The notes: generated by a model not told the origin, from the sequence alone. DNA of 64,000 nt from Tritonibacter scottomollicae (GCF_003003215.1 NZ_PVUF01000009.1:62001-126000), one strand, 5' to 3'. Shown: positions 18,194-26,418, numbered from the stretch's first letter. Numbers and translations are program-made.

Positions 18194-18958
18194 TCAGCCC
18201 TTGCGCAGAAACACCGGCTTATCGGTCTCCGACAATTCGGGCTGATACGCATAGCCACCGCTGTCGAAACCACGGATCGCTTCGGCGTCGGTCAACCGAT
18301 GCTGGATGATGAAGCGAGCCATCGCGCCACGGGCCTTCTTGGCATAGAAACTCACAACCTTGGGCCCGCCCGGCTTATCTTCCATAAACACCGGGGTCAC
18401 GACGCGCAGCTTCAGCGCCTGCAGATCCACGGCGCCAAAATACTCCTGGCTGGCACAGTTCACCAGCAGATCGCCCCCCACGGCCCCGGCTTGCGCATTC
18501 AGCGCTTCTGCAATTTTGCTGCCCCAGTACTCGTAGAGGTTCTTGCCCTTGGCCGTCTTCAGCCGCGAGCCCATCTCCAGCCGGTAGGGCTGCATTCCGT
18601 CTAGCGGCCGCAGTAGCCCATAAAGGCCTGAAAGAATGCGGAAATGATCCTGCGCCCAGGCCATCTCCTCCGCGTCGAGCGAGGCCGCATCAAACCCCTG
18701 ATAAGTATCGCCGGCAAAGGCCAGCGCGGCGGGGCGCAGGTTCTCGAATTTGGGGTCATCTTCAAACGTGCGAAAGCGGTCGTGGTTCAGCTTGGCCAGA
18801 TCCTCGCTGATATGCATCAGCTTCATCAGATCGCCCACCGACAGCTTGCGTGCCTCTTCGGCCAGCGCGATGGCGTCGCCCTGCAGCGCCGGATAGGTCA
18901 TGTCCACATCGCGGTCGGACCAGTCGAGTTTCTTGGCGGGGGATGTCACTACAAGCAT
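18194..18958 (-). CDS. yaaA: Peroxide stress protein YaaA (DUF328/UPF0246)
   Basis: A 254-residue protein matching the YaaA family, which in E. coli is induced by OxyR, binds DNA and limits free iron during hydrogen peroxide stress. Family landmarks are the opening MLVVTSPAKKLDW, the segment GLYGLLRPLDGMQPYRLEMG, the NLYEYWG stretch, and LVNCASQEYF. Length is as usual for the family. It converges on the hybrid kinase gene with only 3 bp between stops, and it lies on the same strand as recQ, whose stop is 30 bp upstream of the yaaA start, so the two may be co-transcribed. Confidence 0.95.
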   Translation of the reverse strand: MLVVTSPAKKLDWSDRDVDMTYPALQGDAIALAEEARKLSVGDLMKLMHISEDLAKLNHDRFRTFEDDPKFENLRPAALAFAGDTYQGFDAASLDAEEMAWAQDHFRILSGLYGLLRPLDGMQPYRLEMGSRLKTAKGKNLYEYWGSKIAEALNAQAGAVGGDLLVNCASQEYFGAVDLQALKLRVVTPVFMEDKPGGPKVVSFYAKKARGAMARFIIQHRLTDAEAIRGFDSGGYAYQPELSETDKPVFLRKG

Positions 18959-18988
18959 TCACTGCCTCCGTTGGTTCTGGACACCGAC

Positions 18989-21028
18989 TTAGCCCGCGCC
19001 GCGCAAGACGTCCAGAAACGCCATGGCGAAACGTTCCGCGCGGCGCTCCCCCAGCAAACGTTCAAGACCCGTTTCATCATCACTGCGCATCTGCGCCACT
19101 TTCGCCAGCTGCGAGGCCGAACAGGTCAGTGGCTTCTGGGTGCCGCACTCGCCCCGTTGCAATCGCGCCTGCACTTCCAGCAGCGTGTCGTAGATCGAGC
19201 CCTGTTCGCGCCCGGCCAGCTTACGCCGCGCCGGGTGCAGCGCCTCTGCCTCGCCGGTGATCACGGTGAGGAAGGCATCGCCGTAGCGCTCCAGCTTCTT
19301 GGCGCCGACACCGCTGATCCGTGCCATCTCGTCCAGGGTCTGCGGGCGTTTCTCGGCCATCTCGATCAGGGTGCGGTCGGGGAAGATCACATAGGCCGGG
19401 ACTTTTTGCGCCTCGGCCAGGGCGCGGCGTTTGGCCTTCAGGGCAGAGAGCAGCGGCGCGTCTTCATCCGAGACCAGCGCCTTCACTGCCGGACGGCGGG
19501 TGGCGGATTTCACGGTGTCCTTGCGCAGGGTGATCTCCGCCTCTCCGCGCAGGATCGGCAGCGCCGGTTCGGTCATCCGCAGCGCGCCGTGGCGTTCCGG
19601 GTCGGGCCGTACCAGGTCGCGGCCCATCATCTGACGAAAGATCGCCTGCCATTCCGGTTTCGAGTGATCCTTGCCGCAGCCGAAGACCGACAGGTCGTCA
19701 TGGCGCTTCTGCCGCACCCGGTCATTGGCGTTGCCGATCAGGATGTCGATCAGATGTCCCGCGCCATAGGTTTCATCGGTGCGCAGGATCGCCGACAGCG
19801 CCTTCCTCACCGAGGTGGTGCCATCAAAGGTCGCCACCGGCGTGTCGCAGAGATCGCAATTACCGCAGGGCTGCGCCTCTTCGCCGAAATAGCCCAGCAG
19901 GGTCTGGCGGCGGCAGATCATCGCCTCGGCCAGACCCAGCAGCGCATTGAGCCGCGCATGGTCAGCGCCGCGGCGTTCAGGCGGGGCGAGCCCTTCGTCG
20001 ATCTGGGTGCGGCGCAGGCGAATGTCCTCGGGGCCGAACAGCGTCATTGTTTCCGCCGGGGCGCCATCGCGACCGGCACGGCCGATCTCCTGATAATAGG
20101 CCTCGATGCTTTTGGGCAGATCCGCATGGGCCACCCAGCGGATATCAGGCTTGTCGATACCCATGCCAAAGGCCACCGTGGCCACCACGATCAGACCATC
20201 CTCGCGCGCAAACCGTGTCTCGACGATGCGCCGGTCCTCGGCCTCCATGCCGCCGTGATAGTGGCAGGCCACATGGCCCGAGGCCTCCAGCGCGCGGGCG
20301 ATGTCCTCGGTCTTGGCACGGGTGCCACAATAGACGATGCCGGACTGGCCGCGCCGTGCATCGGCAAACTCAAGGATCTGTTTGCGCGGGCTGTCTTTGG
20401 CGGCAAAGGCGAGGTGAATGTTGGGTCGATCAAAGCCGCGCAAAAAGGCGCGCGGCGCCTCGCCATCGAACAGCTTCTGGACGATTTCAGCTTGGGTTTC
20501 CTGATCCGCCGTTGCGGTAAAGGCCGCCAGCGGCACATCCAGCGCCCGACGCAGCTCTCCGATGCGCAGATAGTCAGGGCGGAAATCATGGCCCCACTGG
20601 CTGACGCAATGGGCCTCGTCCACCGCGATCAGCGACACGCCGATGCGGCGCAGCATGCCCATGGCGCTGCCCGCCGCCAGACGTTCGGGGGCCATATAAA
20701 GCAGCTTCAGCTCGCCCGCCTCGATGGCATTCCAGACCGCCTCGGTCTCTTCTTCCGTGTTGCCGGAGGTGAGCGCGCCCGCGCAGACGCCGGCCTCCTG
20801 CAAAGCGCGGACCTGATCGCGCATCAGGGCGATTAGCGGCGAGATCACTACGGTGATCCCATCGCGCCGCAGCGCAGGCAGCTGGAAACACAGGGATTTG
20901 CCGCCCCCGGTGGGCATGATCGCCAGTACGTTTTCGCCCGCGGTCACGGCATCGACGATCTCTTCCTGACCGGGGCGAAAGCCGTCGAATCCAAAGATAT
21001 CGCGCAACAGGGGGATTGCGTCGCTCAT
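18989..21028 (-). CDS. recQ: ATP-dependent DNA helicase RecQ
   Basis: A 679-residue 3'-5' DNA helicase acting in recombination and replication-fork repair. Helicase domain: Walker A MPTGGGKSLCFQLPA near residue 40, DEAH box (VDEAHCVSQWGHDFR), and motif VI region YYQEIGRAGRDG. Next comes the zinc-binding subdomain with cysteines in ICRRQTLLGYFGEE and CGNCDLCDTP, then a winged-helix RQC domain, and a C-terminal HRDC domain (LPAYVIF-like segment VPAYVIFPDRTLIEMA). Length is somewhat greater than E. coli RecQ. It lies between yggT and yaaA on the same strand. Confidence 0.97.
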   Translation of the reverse strand: MSDAIPLLRDIFGFDGFRPGQEEIVDAVTAGENVLAIMPTGGGKSLCFQLPALRRDGITVVISPLIALMRDQVRALQEAGVCAGALTSGNTEEETEAVWNAIEAGELKLLYMAPERLAAGSAMGMLRRIGVSLIAVDEAHCVSQWGHDFRPDYLRIGELRRALDVPLAAFTATADQETQAEIVQKLFDGEAPRAFLRGFDRPNIHLAFAAKDSPRKQILEFADARRGQSGIVYCGTRAKTEDIARALEASGHVACHYHGGMEAEDRRIVETRFAREDGLIVVATVAFGMGIDKPDIRWVAHADLPKSIEAYYQEIGRAGRDGAPAETMTLFGPEDIRLRRTQIDEGLAPPERRGADHARLNALLGLAEAMICRRQTLLGYFGEEAQPCGNCDLCDTPVATFDGTTSVRKALSAILRTDETYGAGHLIDILIGNANDRVRQKRHDDLSVFGCGKDHSKPEWQAIFRQMMGRDLVRPDPERHGALRMTEPALPILRGEAEITLRKDTVKSATRRPAVKALVSDEDAPLLSALKAKRRALAEAQKVPAYVIFPDRTLIEMAEKRPQTLDEMARISGVGAKKLERYGDAFLTVITGEAEALHPARRKLAGREQGSIYDTLLEVQARLQRGECGTQKPLTCSASQLAKVAQMRSDDETGLERLLGERRAERFAMAFLDVLRGAG

Positions 21029-21100
21029 GTGAGGGGCCTGTGGGTTGGTCTGCTCATGCTATGCGCGGCACAATCCCACAGGTGGAATCGGGGGGCAAGA

Positions 21101-21151
21101 GGTGCAGGGCGGGATGGCGTTCAATTGACGCGCCTTACATCGCCCTGCACC
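21101..21151. other. Two-tier stem-loop between yggT and recQ
   Basis: A perfect 11-bp inverted repeat (GGTGCAGGGCG at 21101-21111 and CGCCCTGCACC at 21141-21151) encloses a smaller hairpin (GCGT, loop TCAATTG, ACGC). It starts 9 bp after the yggT stop. On the minus strand, the direction of transcription of both neighbours, no T-run follows, so it would be a non-classical terminator or a processing signal rather than a standard intrinsic terminator. Confidence 0.45.
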
Positions 21152-21159
21152 AGATCGGA

Positions 21160-21447
21160 TTAGTAGAAAACGCTCGCGTTGTTCACGAGAATGATGCGCA
21201 GAGCGTAGACCGCGACCAGAACCACCAACGGCGCCAGATCAATACCCTGCATGTTAGGCAGAACACGGCGCACCGGCGCATAGATCGGCTCAAGAATACG
21301 GTTGAGACCATACCAGATCTGCGCAACGAACTGCTGGTTCAGGTTCAGAACCTGGAAATTGATCAGCCAGCTCATGATCACGTGGGCAATGATGAAGAAC
21401 CAGACAATGTCCAGAACCAGCATCAGAATTTGAAACAGCGACTGCAT
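21160..21447 (-). CDS. YggT family membrane protein
   Basis: A 95-residue integral membrane protein with two hydrophobic segments, LMLVLDIVWFFIIAHVIMSW and LAPLVVLVAVYALRIILV, separated by the conserved YggT loop containing YGLNRILEPIYAPVRRVLPN. YggT proteins occur widely, often near cell-division or osmotic-stress genes, but their function is poorly defined. Upstream of the ATG the minus strand reads AAAGAGGAAATTTCAAAG, giving a plausible GAGGA ribosome site. Confidence 0.92.
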   Translation of the reverse strand: MQSLFQILMLVLDIVWFFIIAHVIMSWLINFQVLNLNQQFVAQIWYGLNRILEPIYAPVRRVLPNMQGIDLAPLVVLVAVYALRIILVNNASVFY

Positions 21448-21580
21448 CTTTGAAATTTCCTCTTTCGCTCTGCATCACAGGTAGGCGGGACATGCCGATT
21501 TCGCAACCCTTCCGCAAGGTCCCTGGTTGACGTGAAGTGAACGGGTGGCATCTAGGGAACAAGTAAACCGGAGTGTTCAG

Positions 21581-22159
21581 ATGTACCCGATTGTCCGCCT
21601 GCTGAAAGACGCTGTTCTTGCCAGCCGCCAACCGCGCCTTGCGCCGCTCGACACCCATGTGTCGCGCCACCATTGCTGGCCCTGGGACATCGACATCTGG
21701 ATGGAGCTGAACAACGGCCGCACGCTGACGCTCTATGATCTCGGGCGCACCATGCTGACCTTGCGCAGCGGGCTGGCCGGGGTGCTGAAGCGCGAAGGCT
21801 GGGCAGTGGCTGTGGCCGGTACGTCGATCAGGTATCGCCGCCGCATCAAGGCCTTTGAACGTTTTGAGATGAAAAGCCGGGCAATCGGCTGGGACGACCG
21901 GTTTATTTATGTGGAACAGGGCATGTGGAAGGCCAACGGTGACTGCGCCAACCATGCGCTGTTGCGCACGGTGGTGACGGACAAGAACGGTATCGTGGCC
22001 CCCGCGCGGGTGATCAAGGCCTGGGGGTTGGATATCGACAGCCCGCCCCTGCCCGACTGGGTGCTGGCCTGGTGCGCGGCAGAAGACAAGCGCCCCTGGC
22101 CGCCGATGAGCGACGCCGAGGCCGACCCGGACCACGTGAGGCTTGCCAGCGCCTCCTGA
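21581..22159 (+). CDS. Thioesterase-like hotdog-fold protein
   Basis: A 192-residue protein resembling acyl-CoA thioesterases of the 4HBT/THEM6-like hotdog family. It has the feature WDIDIWMELNNGRTLTLYDL, where family members carry an N-x-x-[YR]-[LF]-like helix start, and later the FIYVEQGMWKANGDCANHAL segment. The start at 21581 has GGAG seven bases upstream. A longer reading from a GTG at 21545 has no ribosome site. It precedes an MFS gene on the same strand by 42 bp. The substrate is unknown. Confidence 0.75.
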   Translation: MYPIVRLLKDAVLASRQPRLAPLDTHVSRHHCWPWDIDIWMELNNGRTLTLYDLGRTMLTLRSGLAGVLKREGWAVAVAGTSIRYRRRIKAFERFEMKSRAIGWDDRFIYVEQGMWKANGDCANHALLRTVVTDKNGIVAPARVIKAWGLDIDSPPLPDWVLAWCAAEDKRPWPPMSDAEADPDHVRLASAS

Positions 22160-22201
22160 CCCCTGCCATACCTTGCCCGAACAGGCACATCGGGGACAGT
22201 G

Positions 22202-23587
22202 ATGGCAGAGGTTTCAGTGGCGCAGGGCATTCCCCTGCGCAAACGCATCTGGGGGTGGTGGTTCTTTGACTGGGCCAGCCAGCCCTATCACACCCTGCTG
22301 GTGACCTTTATCTTTGGCCCCTTCTTTGCCGCCACCGCGACGGAGTATTTCCTCGCCACCGGGCTGGATGGCGAAGCGGCGCGGGCGCAGGCGCAATCGA
22401 GCTGGTCGCTCTGCCTGACCATCACCGGGCTGATCATCGGGCTTTCGGCGCCGTTCCTCGGGGCACTGGCAGACATTGCCGGGCGCAAGATGCCTTGGAT
22501 CATCGGCTTTTCCGTCGCCTATGTGGTCGGCTCAGCCGGTCTGTGGTTCATGGACCCCGCAGGCAGCAACCTGTGGTGGATGCTGATAAGTTTCGGCATC
22601 GGCTTCATCGGCGCGGAGTTTGCGCTGATTTTCGTCAACGCGCAGCTGCCCTCGCTGGGCTCCAAGGAGGAAGTCGGGCAGCTGTCCGGTTCCGGCTTTG
22701 CCTTTGGCTATCTCGGCGGGGTGGTGGCCCTGTTCATCATGCTGCTGTTGTTTGTCGAGCAGGACAGCGGCAAGACGCTGATCGGCCTTGATCCCGCGCT
22801 CGGGCTGGACGCCAGCGCCAGAGAGGGCACCCGGGCCGTCGGCCCCTTTGTGGCGCTCTGGTTTGCGGTGTTCATGATCCCCTATTTCGCTTGGGTGCGC
22901 GACCCGCGTGGACCGCGTCTGGGCACGGCCAGTCTGACACGCGCAGTGTCCATGGTGGTCGCTTCCGTCAAAGGGTTGGGGCAGCGCCGCAGCCTGACCA
23001 GCTATCTGGTGTCTTCCATGCTTTATCGTGACGCGCTGAACGGGCTTTATGGCTTTGGCGGCGTCTATGCGGGGCTGGTGCTCGATTGGTCAATCACCCA
23101 GATCGGCATCTTCGGCATTATTGCCGCCGTTTCCGCCGCGCTGTTCAGCTGGGGCGGCGGGCTGGCGGACAAGCAATTCGGGCCGAAACCCGTCATCATC
23201 AGCGCCATACTGGTGCTGAGCCTGGTTTGCCTGATCGTCGTCAACATGTCCCGCACGCATCTTTTTGGCATCCCGCTGGCAGACGGGACAGCGCTTCCGG
23301 ATCAGGTGTTCTTTGCCTGCGGCGTGCTGATCGGCGGCTTCGGCGGAATATTGCAAGCCACCAGCCGCACCCTTATGGTGCGTCATACAACCCCAGAAAC
23401 CGCCACCGAAGCCTTTGGTTTATATGGACTTTCTGGACGAGCGACGGCCTTTCTTGCACCCGCACTGATCGGCCTAATGACAACAATGACAGGCAGTGCG
23501 CGCCTCGGAATTACACCGGTGATTGCGCTCTTTGCCCTTGGTCTGCTCTTATTGATGCGGGTGGATGGTGAAGGAGATCAGGTTTGA
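22202..23587 (+). CDS. MFS transporter, UMF1/Atg22-like family
   Basis: A 461-residue permease with about twelve hydrophobic segments. The opening RKRIWGWWFFDWASQPYHTL is typical of the UMF1 group (Atg22-related), followed by LVTFIFGPFF. The cytoplasmic loop GALADIAGRKMPWI is the MFS A-motif between helices 2 and 3. Substrates of this bacterial group are not established; eukaryotic relatives export amino acids from vacuoles. Two adjacent starts exist, GTG at 22199 and ATG at 22202; the ATG is chosen, with CGGGGA just upstream. The stop overlaps the mepA start by 4 bases, so the two genes are coupled. Confidence 0.9.
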   Translation: MAEVSVAQGIPLRKRIWGWWFFDWASQPYHTLLVTFIFGPFFAATATEYFLATGLDGEAARAQAQSSWSLCLTITGLIIGLSAPFLGALADIAGRKMPWIIGFSVAYVVGSAGLWFMDPAGSNLWWMLISFGIGFIGAEFALIFVNAQLPSLGSKEEVGQLSGSGFAFGYLGGVVALFIMLLLFVEQDSGKTLIGLDPALGLDASAREGTRAVGPFVALWFAVFMIPYFAWVRDPRGPRLGTASLTRAVSMVVASVKGLGQRRSLTSYLVSSMLYRDALNGLYGFGGVYAGLVLDWSITQIGIFGIIAAVSAALFSWGGGLADKQFGPKPVIISAILVLSLVCLIVVNMSRTHLFGIPLADGTALPDQVFFACGVLIGGFGGILQATSRTLMVRHTTPETATEAFGLYGLSGRATAFLAPALIGLMTTMTGSARLGITPVIALFALGLLLLMRVDGEGDQV

Positions 23588-24507
23588 GGTTTATTCGACA
23601 CGTCACCCTTGCGGCGCTGTTTCTGGCCGCCTGTGCCCCGGCACAGGACAGTCCGCGCGCATCCGCAACGGCATTTGCCAACAAGGCCGTGAATTCCACA
23701 GTGCCCGCGAAACAGCTGTTTGGTGCCAAGCGCAATAGCTCAGCCCAGCGCCCGGCGCCTCTCGGCTCCTACGCCAAGGGCTGTGTTGCAGGCGCGGCGC
23801 AGCTGCCGGAAACCGGACCCACCTGGCAAGCGATGCGCCTGAGCCGCAACCGCAACTGGGGCCATCCCGAAACGATTGACTTCATTCAGGACCTGAGCCG
23901 CGTGGCCGCACGTCAGCCCGGTTGGCAGGGCCTTTATGTGGGCGACATCAGCCAGCCGCGTGGCGGGCCGATGCTGTCGGGCCACCGCAGTCACCAGATC
24001 GGGCTGGATGCCGACATCTGGATGCTGCCGCCGAACCGTCTCGACCTGAGCCGCGATGCGCGTGAGAACATCTCCTCGATCTCTCTGCGGCGGGCGAGCG
24101 GTGCTTATGTCAACGACAACTGGAGCCCGCAGCATCAGGCTATTCTGAAGGCTGCCGCCTCCGATCCGCGTGTTGCACGCATATTTGTCTTTCCGGGCGC
24201 AAAGGTGAAGATGTGCGATACAGCCACCGGTGATCGCAGCTGGCTGCGCAAGATCCGCCCCTGGTGGGGGCACCACTACCATTTCCACGTCAGGCTGAAT
24301 TGCCCGCGCGGCGCCCGAGGCTGCGTCGAGCAGGATCCGCCACCACGCGGCGATGGCTGTGATGATGCCCGTGAATGGGTGTCCAACATCATCAACCCGC
24401 CGCCGCCAAAACCGGTTGACCCGAACGCGCCAAAGCCTAAACCGCGCAGGGACTACACCCTTTCGGATCTCCCCCAGCAATGCGCCGCCGTTCTCTCCTC
24501 CGACTGA
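23584..24507 (+). CDS. mepA: Penicillin-insensitive murein endopeptidase (probable lipoprotein)
   Basis: A 307-residue peptidoglycan hydrolase of the MepA (M74) family, which cuts D-Ala-meso-DAP cross-links. Zinc-site motifs are present: SGHRSHQIGLDADIWML (H-x6-D) and WWGHHYHFHVRLNCP (H-x-H). The N terminus MRFIRHVTLAALFLAACA contains the lipobox LAAC, so this version is probably membrane-anchored, whereas E. coli MepA is a soluble periplasmic enzyme. The start is a TTG within the TTGA overlap with the MFS stop; no better start was found and the signal peptide begins immediately. The 3' end overlaps the next gene by 28 bases. Confidence 0.92.
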   Translation: MRFIRHVTLAALFLAACAPAQDSPRASATAFANKAVNSTVPAKQLFGAKRNSSAQRPAPLGSYAKGCVAGAAQLPETGPTWQAMRLSRNRNWGHPETIDFIQDLSRVAARQPGWQGLYVGDISQPRGGPMLSGHRSHQIGLDADIWMLPPNRLDLSRDARENISSISLRRASGAYVNDNWSPQHQAILKAAASDPRVARIFVFPGAKVKMCDTATGDRSWLRKIRPWWGHHYHFHVRLNCPRGARGCVEQDPPPRGDGCDDAREWVSNIINPPPPKPVDPNAPKPKPRRDYTLSDLPQQCAAVLSSD

Positions 24508-25409
24508 TCACGCTCTCTGCCGCCCTGGTCGTCACGCTCTGCGCGGCAGCCTGGGCGGCCTCTGCGGTCTGGAAGGCGACGCAAACCGACAGCAACAGTG
24601 CCCGGCACATTGCCAGCTTCCGCTGGTCTGAAGAGGCTGATTGGTTTGGTGGCCTGTCCGGGCTTGAATTGAACAGCGACGGTACGCGGTTTGTTGCGAT
24701 CACTGATCGTTCCCATATCGTCGAAGGCACGCTGGTCCGGAAAGCAGGCAAGATCACCTCGGTTCGTATGCTGCGGGAGTCGCGGCTGCTGGATGCAGAC
24801 GGCACTCCGATCCAAAAAGGTGCCGAGGACAGCGAAGGGCTGGCGTTGGCTGGCGACGGGCATTTCTACGTCTCCTTCGAAAGCCCACATCGGGTTCTGG
24901 AGTATACCCCAGAAGGCCCTCGCGCACTGCCCTCACCAGAGGCATTCTCCAGCTTCCGCTTCAATGCCTCGTTCGAGAGTCTCGCCCGCGACGCCGCTGG
25001 GCAACTGTTGATGATCTCCGAAGCATCCTCGCGTCAGCCACAGGTTGCCCGCGTCTGGACCTGGTCCCGCGACACCGGCTGGCACGGCCTTGGCGCCTAT
25101 CCGGAGCAGGACGGGTTTCTGCCTGTTGGCGCAGATTTCGGGCCGGACGGGACGCTCTATGTGCTTGAGCGAAAGTTTGTCACCATCGGATTTCGCAGCC
25201 GCCTGCGCCGGTTCACCGTAACCAGTACAGGCCTTTCGGGTGGAGATGTGCTGCTCAATACGCCGCTGGCAGAGCATGACAACCTCGAGGGCCTCAGCAT
25301 CTGGCGAGACGACAGCGGGGCGCTTCGGGCCACCATGATCTCGGACGATAATTTCTTCTGGGTCCAGCGCACCGAGATTGTCGAGTACCGGCTGCCCGAC
25401 CCGCTCTGA
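24480..25409 (+). CDS. Exported esterase-like-of-phytase domain protein
   Basis: A 309-residue protein with an N-terminal Arg-rich signal sequence (MRRRSLLRLITLSAALVVTL then CAAAWAASA) and a body that fits the 'esterase-like activity of phytase' beta-propeller family. Landmarks are FGGLSGLELNSDGTRFVAIT, KGAEDSEGLALAGDGHFYVS, VGADFGPDGTLYVLERKF and DNLEGLSIWRDDSG. It is expected to be periplasmic. The start lies 28 bases inside mepA, so it is co-transcribed and possibly translationally coupled. No activity has been demonstrated for most members; a link to envelope or phosphate metabolism would be a guess. Confidence 0.85.
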   Translation: MRRRSLLRLITLSAALVVTLCAAAWAASAVWKATQTDSNSARHIASFRWSEEADWFGGLSGLELNSDGTRFVAITDRSHIVEGTLVRKAGKITSVRMLRESRLLDADGTPIQKGAEDSEGLALAGDGHFYVSFESPHRVLEYTPEGPRALPSPEAFSSFRFNASFESLARDAAGQLLMISEASSRQPQVARVWTWSRDTGWHGLGAYPEQDGFLPVGADFGPDGTLYVLERKFVTIGFRSRLRRFTVTSTGLSGGDVLLNTPLAEHDNLEGLSIWRDDSGALRATMISDDNFFWVQRTEIVEYRLPDPL

Positions 25410-25502
25410 GCGATCACGAATCGGGGAATCACTTGCCATTCCAGCCTGACCCGAATAACTGAGGCGATCCTTCGCGCCCGGTGTCCTGACCGGACGGGGT
25501 GC

Positions 25503-25533
25503 ACAAGTCTCCGCGACCTTGTCTAAAAAACGG
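25503..25533 (+). promoter_or_regulatory. Candidate preQ1-I riboswitch upstream of yhhQ
   Basis: The RNA would fold as stem ACAAG (25503-25507) with CUUGU (25518-25522), a 10-nt loop UCUCCGCGAC, and an A-rich tail CUAAAAAACGG (25523-25533). Loop CCG (25511-25513) can pair with tail CGG (25531-25533), giving the H-type pseudoknot of preQ1-I aptamers; the base before the 3' stem strand is C, as expected for the ligand-pairing cytosine. It ends 10 bases before the start codon of a queuosine-precursor transporter, where it could block initiation. The stem is AU-rich and the primary consensus is only partly met, so this is a candidate. Confidence 0.4.
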
Positions 25534-25542
25534 TATGAAAAC

Positions 25543-26175
25543 ATGACCCGCACTTATCTACCTGGCATTCTTGCCATGGCTGCCGTCGTGGTGGCCTCAA
25601 ACATTCTCGTACAATTCCTGTTCGGCAACTGGCTGACCTGGGGCGCGTTCACCTATCCGGTGGCCTTCCTTGTCACCGATGTCACCAACCGCGTCTATGG
25701 CGTCGGCCCTGCCCGCAAAGTGGTCTTGGCCGGCTTTGTCGTCGGTGTCATCTGCTCCCTCATCGGCACGCAGATCATGGGCGAATTTGGCCCGCTGGTG
25801 ACCCTGCGTATTGCGCTTGCCTCCGGCCTTGCCTTCCTGCTGGCGCAGCTGTCGGATGTCGCGATCTTTGCCCGCCTGCGTGGCGGCAAATGGTGGCGTG
25901 CACCGCTGGCCTCGACGCTGATCGGATCGTCGCTCGACACGGCGATCTTCTTCACCGTGGCCTTCTCCGGCGCGCTGAGCTTTATCGAACCCGCAAACGA
26001 CGTATCCTGGGCCGGTGAGATGTTGCCGCTGCTGGGCGTCGGCCCGATCAGCCCGCTCTGGGTCTCGCTGGCGGTCGCTGACTGGCTGGTGAAACTGTCT
26101 CTGGCTCTGCTCGCGCTGGTTCCGTTCCGCCTGATTGTTGCGCGCCTCACAAGCGCGCGGCCCGCGAACGCCTGA
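25543..26175 (+). CDS. yhhQ: Queuosine precursor transporter, YhhQ/COG1738 family
   Basis: A 210-residue membrane protein with six or so hydrophobic segments. The family signature is seen in GAFTYPVAFLVTDVTNRVYG and later SSLDTAIFFTVAFSGAL. YhhQ imports the 7-deazaguanines preQ0/preQ1 for queuosine modification of tRNA. The ATG at 25543 is chosen because the family starts just before the first helix; the ribosome site is weak, which would fit control by the structured leader listed immediately upstream. The gene stands alone on the plus strand and no other queuosine genes are in the window. Confidence 0.92.
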   Translation: MTRTYLPGILAMAAVVVASNILVQFLFGNWLTWGAFTYPVAFLVTDVTNRVYGVGPARKVVLAGFVVGVICSLIGTQIMGEFGPLVTLRIALASGLAFLLAQLSDVAIFARLRGGKWWRAPLASTLIGSSLDTAIFFTVAFSGALSFIEPANDVSWAGEMLPLLGVGPISPLWVSLAVADWLVKLSLALLALVPFRLIVARLTSARPANA

Positions 26176-26245
26176 TTTCGCGAGAATTTCATTTGGAGAT
26201 CCTCGAATTCCGTGCCAGTCTGAAATCAACGGAAACAGAGAGAAT

Positions 26246-26259
26246 AGGAGGTGATCCAG
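26246..26259 (+). promoter_or_regulatory. Extended Shine-Dalgarno, 14 nt complementary to the 16S tail
   Basis: AGGAGGTGATCCAG matches 14 consecutive bases of the complement of the conserved 16S rRNA 3' end (CTGGATCACCTCCT). Typical sites in this window show only 4-6 matches. Its GGAGG core ends 7 bases before a GTG that opens an 18-codon ORF. Such long pairing is expected to hold a 30S subunit firmly and may be regulatory. Confidence 0.6.
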
Positions 26260-26315
26260 TGTCAGAAAAGGTGTTGGAGCAAGGCGTAGCAACAACCGGA
26301 GCGGCCCGCCTCTGA
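26259..26315 (+). CDS. Putative 18-residue leader peptide upstream of arfB
   Basis: GTG start with ideal spacing from an exceptionally strong Shine-Dalgarno. It encodes MSEKVLEQGVATTGAARL and stops with TGA at 26313-26315. No run of one amino acid points to classical amino-acid attenuation. An intrinsic terminator lies 72 bases downstream and the ribosome-rescue gene arfB starts 86 bases after that. It could be a leader peptide, the coding part of a small mRNA, or a chance frame in a non-coding RNA. Support is the ribosome site alone. Confidence 0.4.
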   Translation: MSEKVLEQGVATTGAARL

Positions 26316-26387
26316 GGCAGCCCTCTTTGGCAGTGGCCGACCGGCGGGGTATTGCACCCTAACCTGCCTTTGCTCTCAAACTTTCGG

Positions 26388-26418
26388 AAGGGCCGCTCCC
26401 CTCGGGGCGGCCCTTTTT
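26388..26418 (+). terminator. Intrinsic terminator between leader ORF and arfB
   Basis: GC-rich stem GGGCCGC (26390-26396) with GCGGCCC (26407-26413), extended by CCC/GGG around a small loop with one bulged T, then TTTTT at 26414-26418. It would end transcription entering from upstream about 86 bases before the arfB start. The stretch 26176-26504, otherwise without a gene, holds only the extended ribosome site, the 18-codon ORF and this terminator; I see no tRNA or SRP RNA core in it. Confidence 0.8.

Noticed and set aside
18644-20836. A plus-strand open frame of 730 codons
   Set aside because: Antisense to recQ and yaaA, with no family motifs; the sense genes have clear catalytic motifs.
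26246-26418. A small stable RNA such as SRP 4.5S or tmRNA
   Set aside because: The conserved SRP core with the GGAAG tetraloop region and a tmRNA tag sequence ending in an Ala-Ala pattern are not present; a leader RNA or unknown small RNA remains possible.
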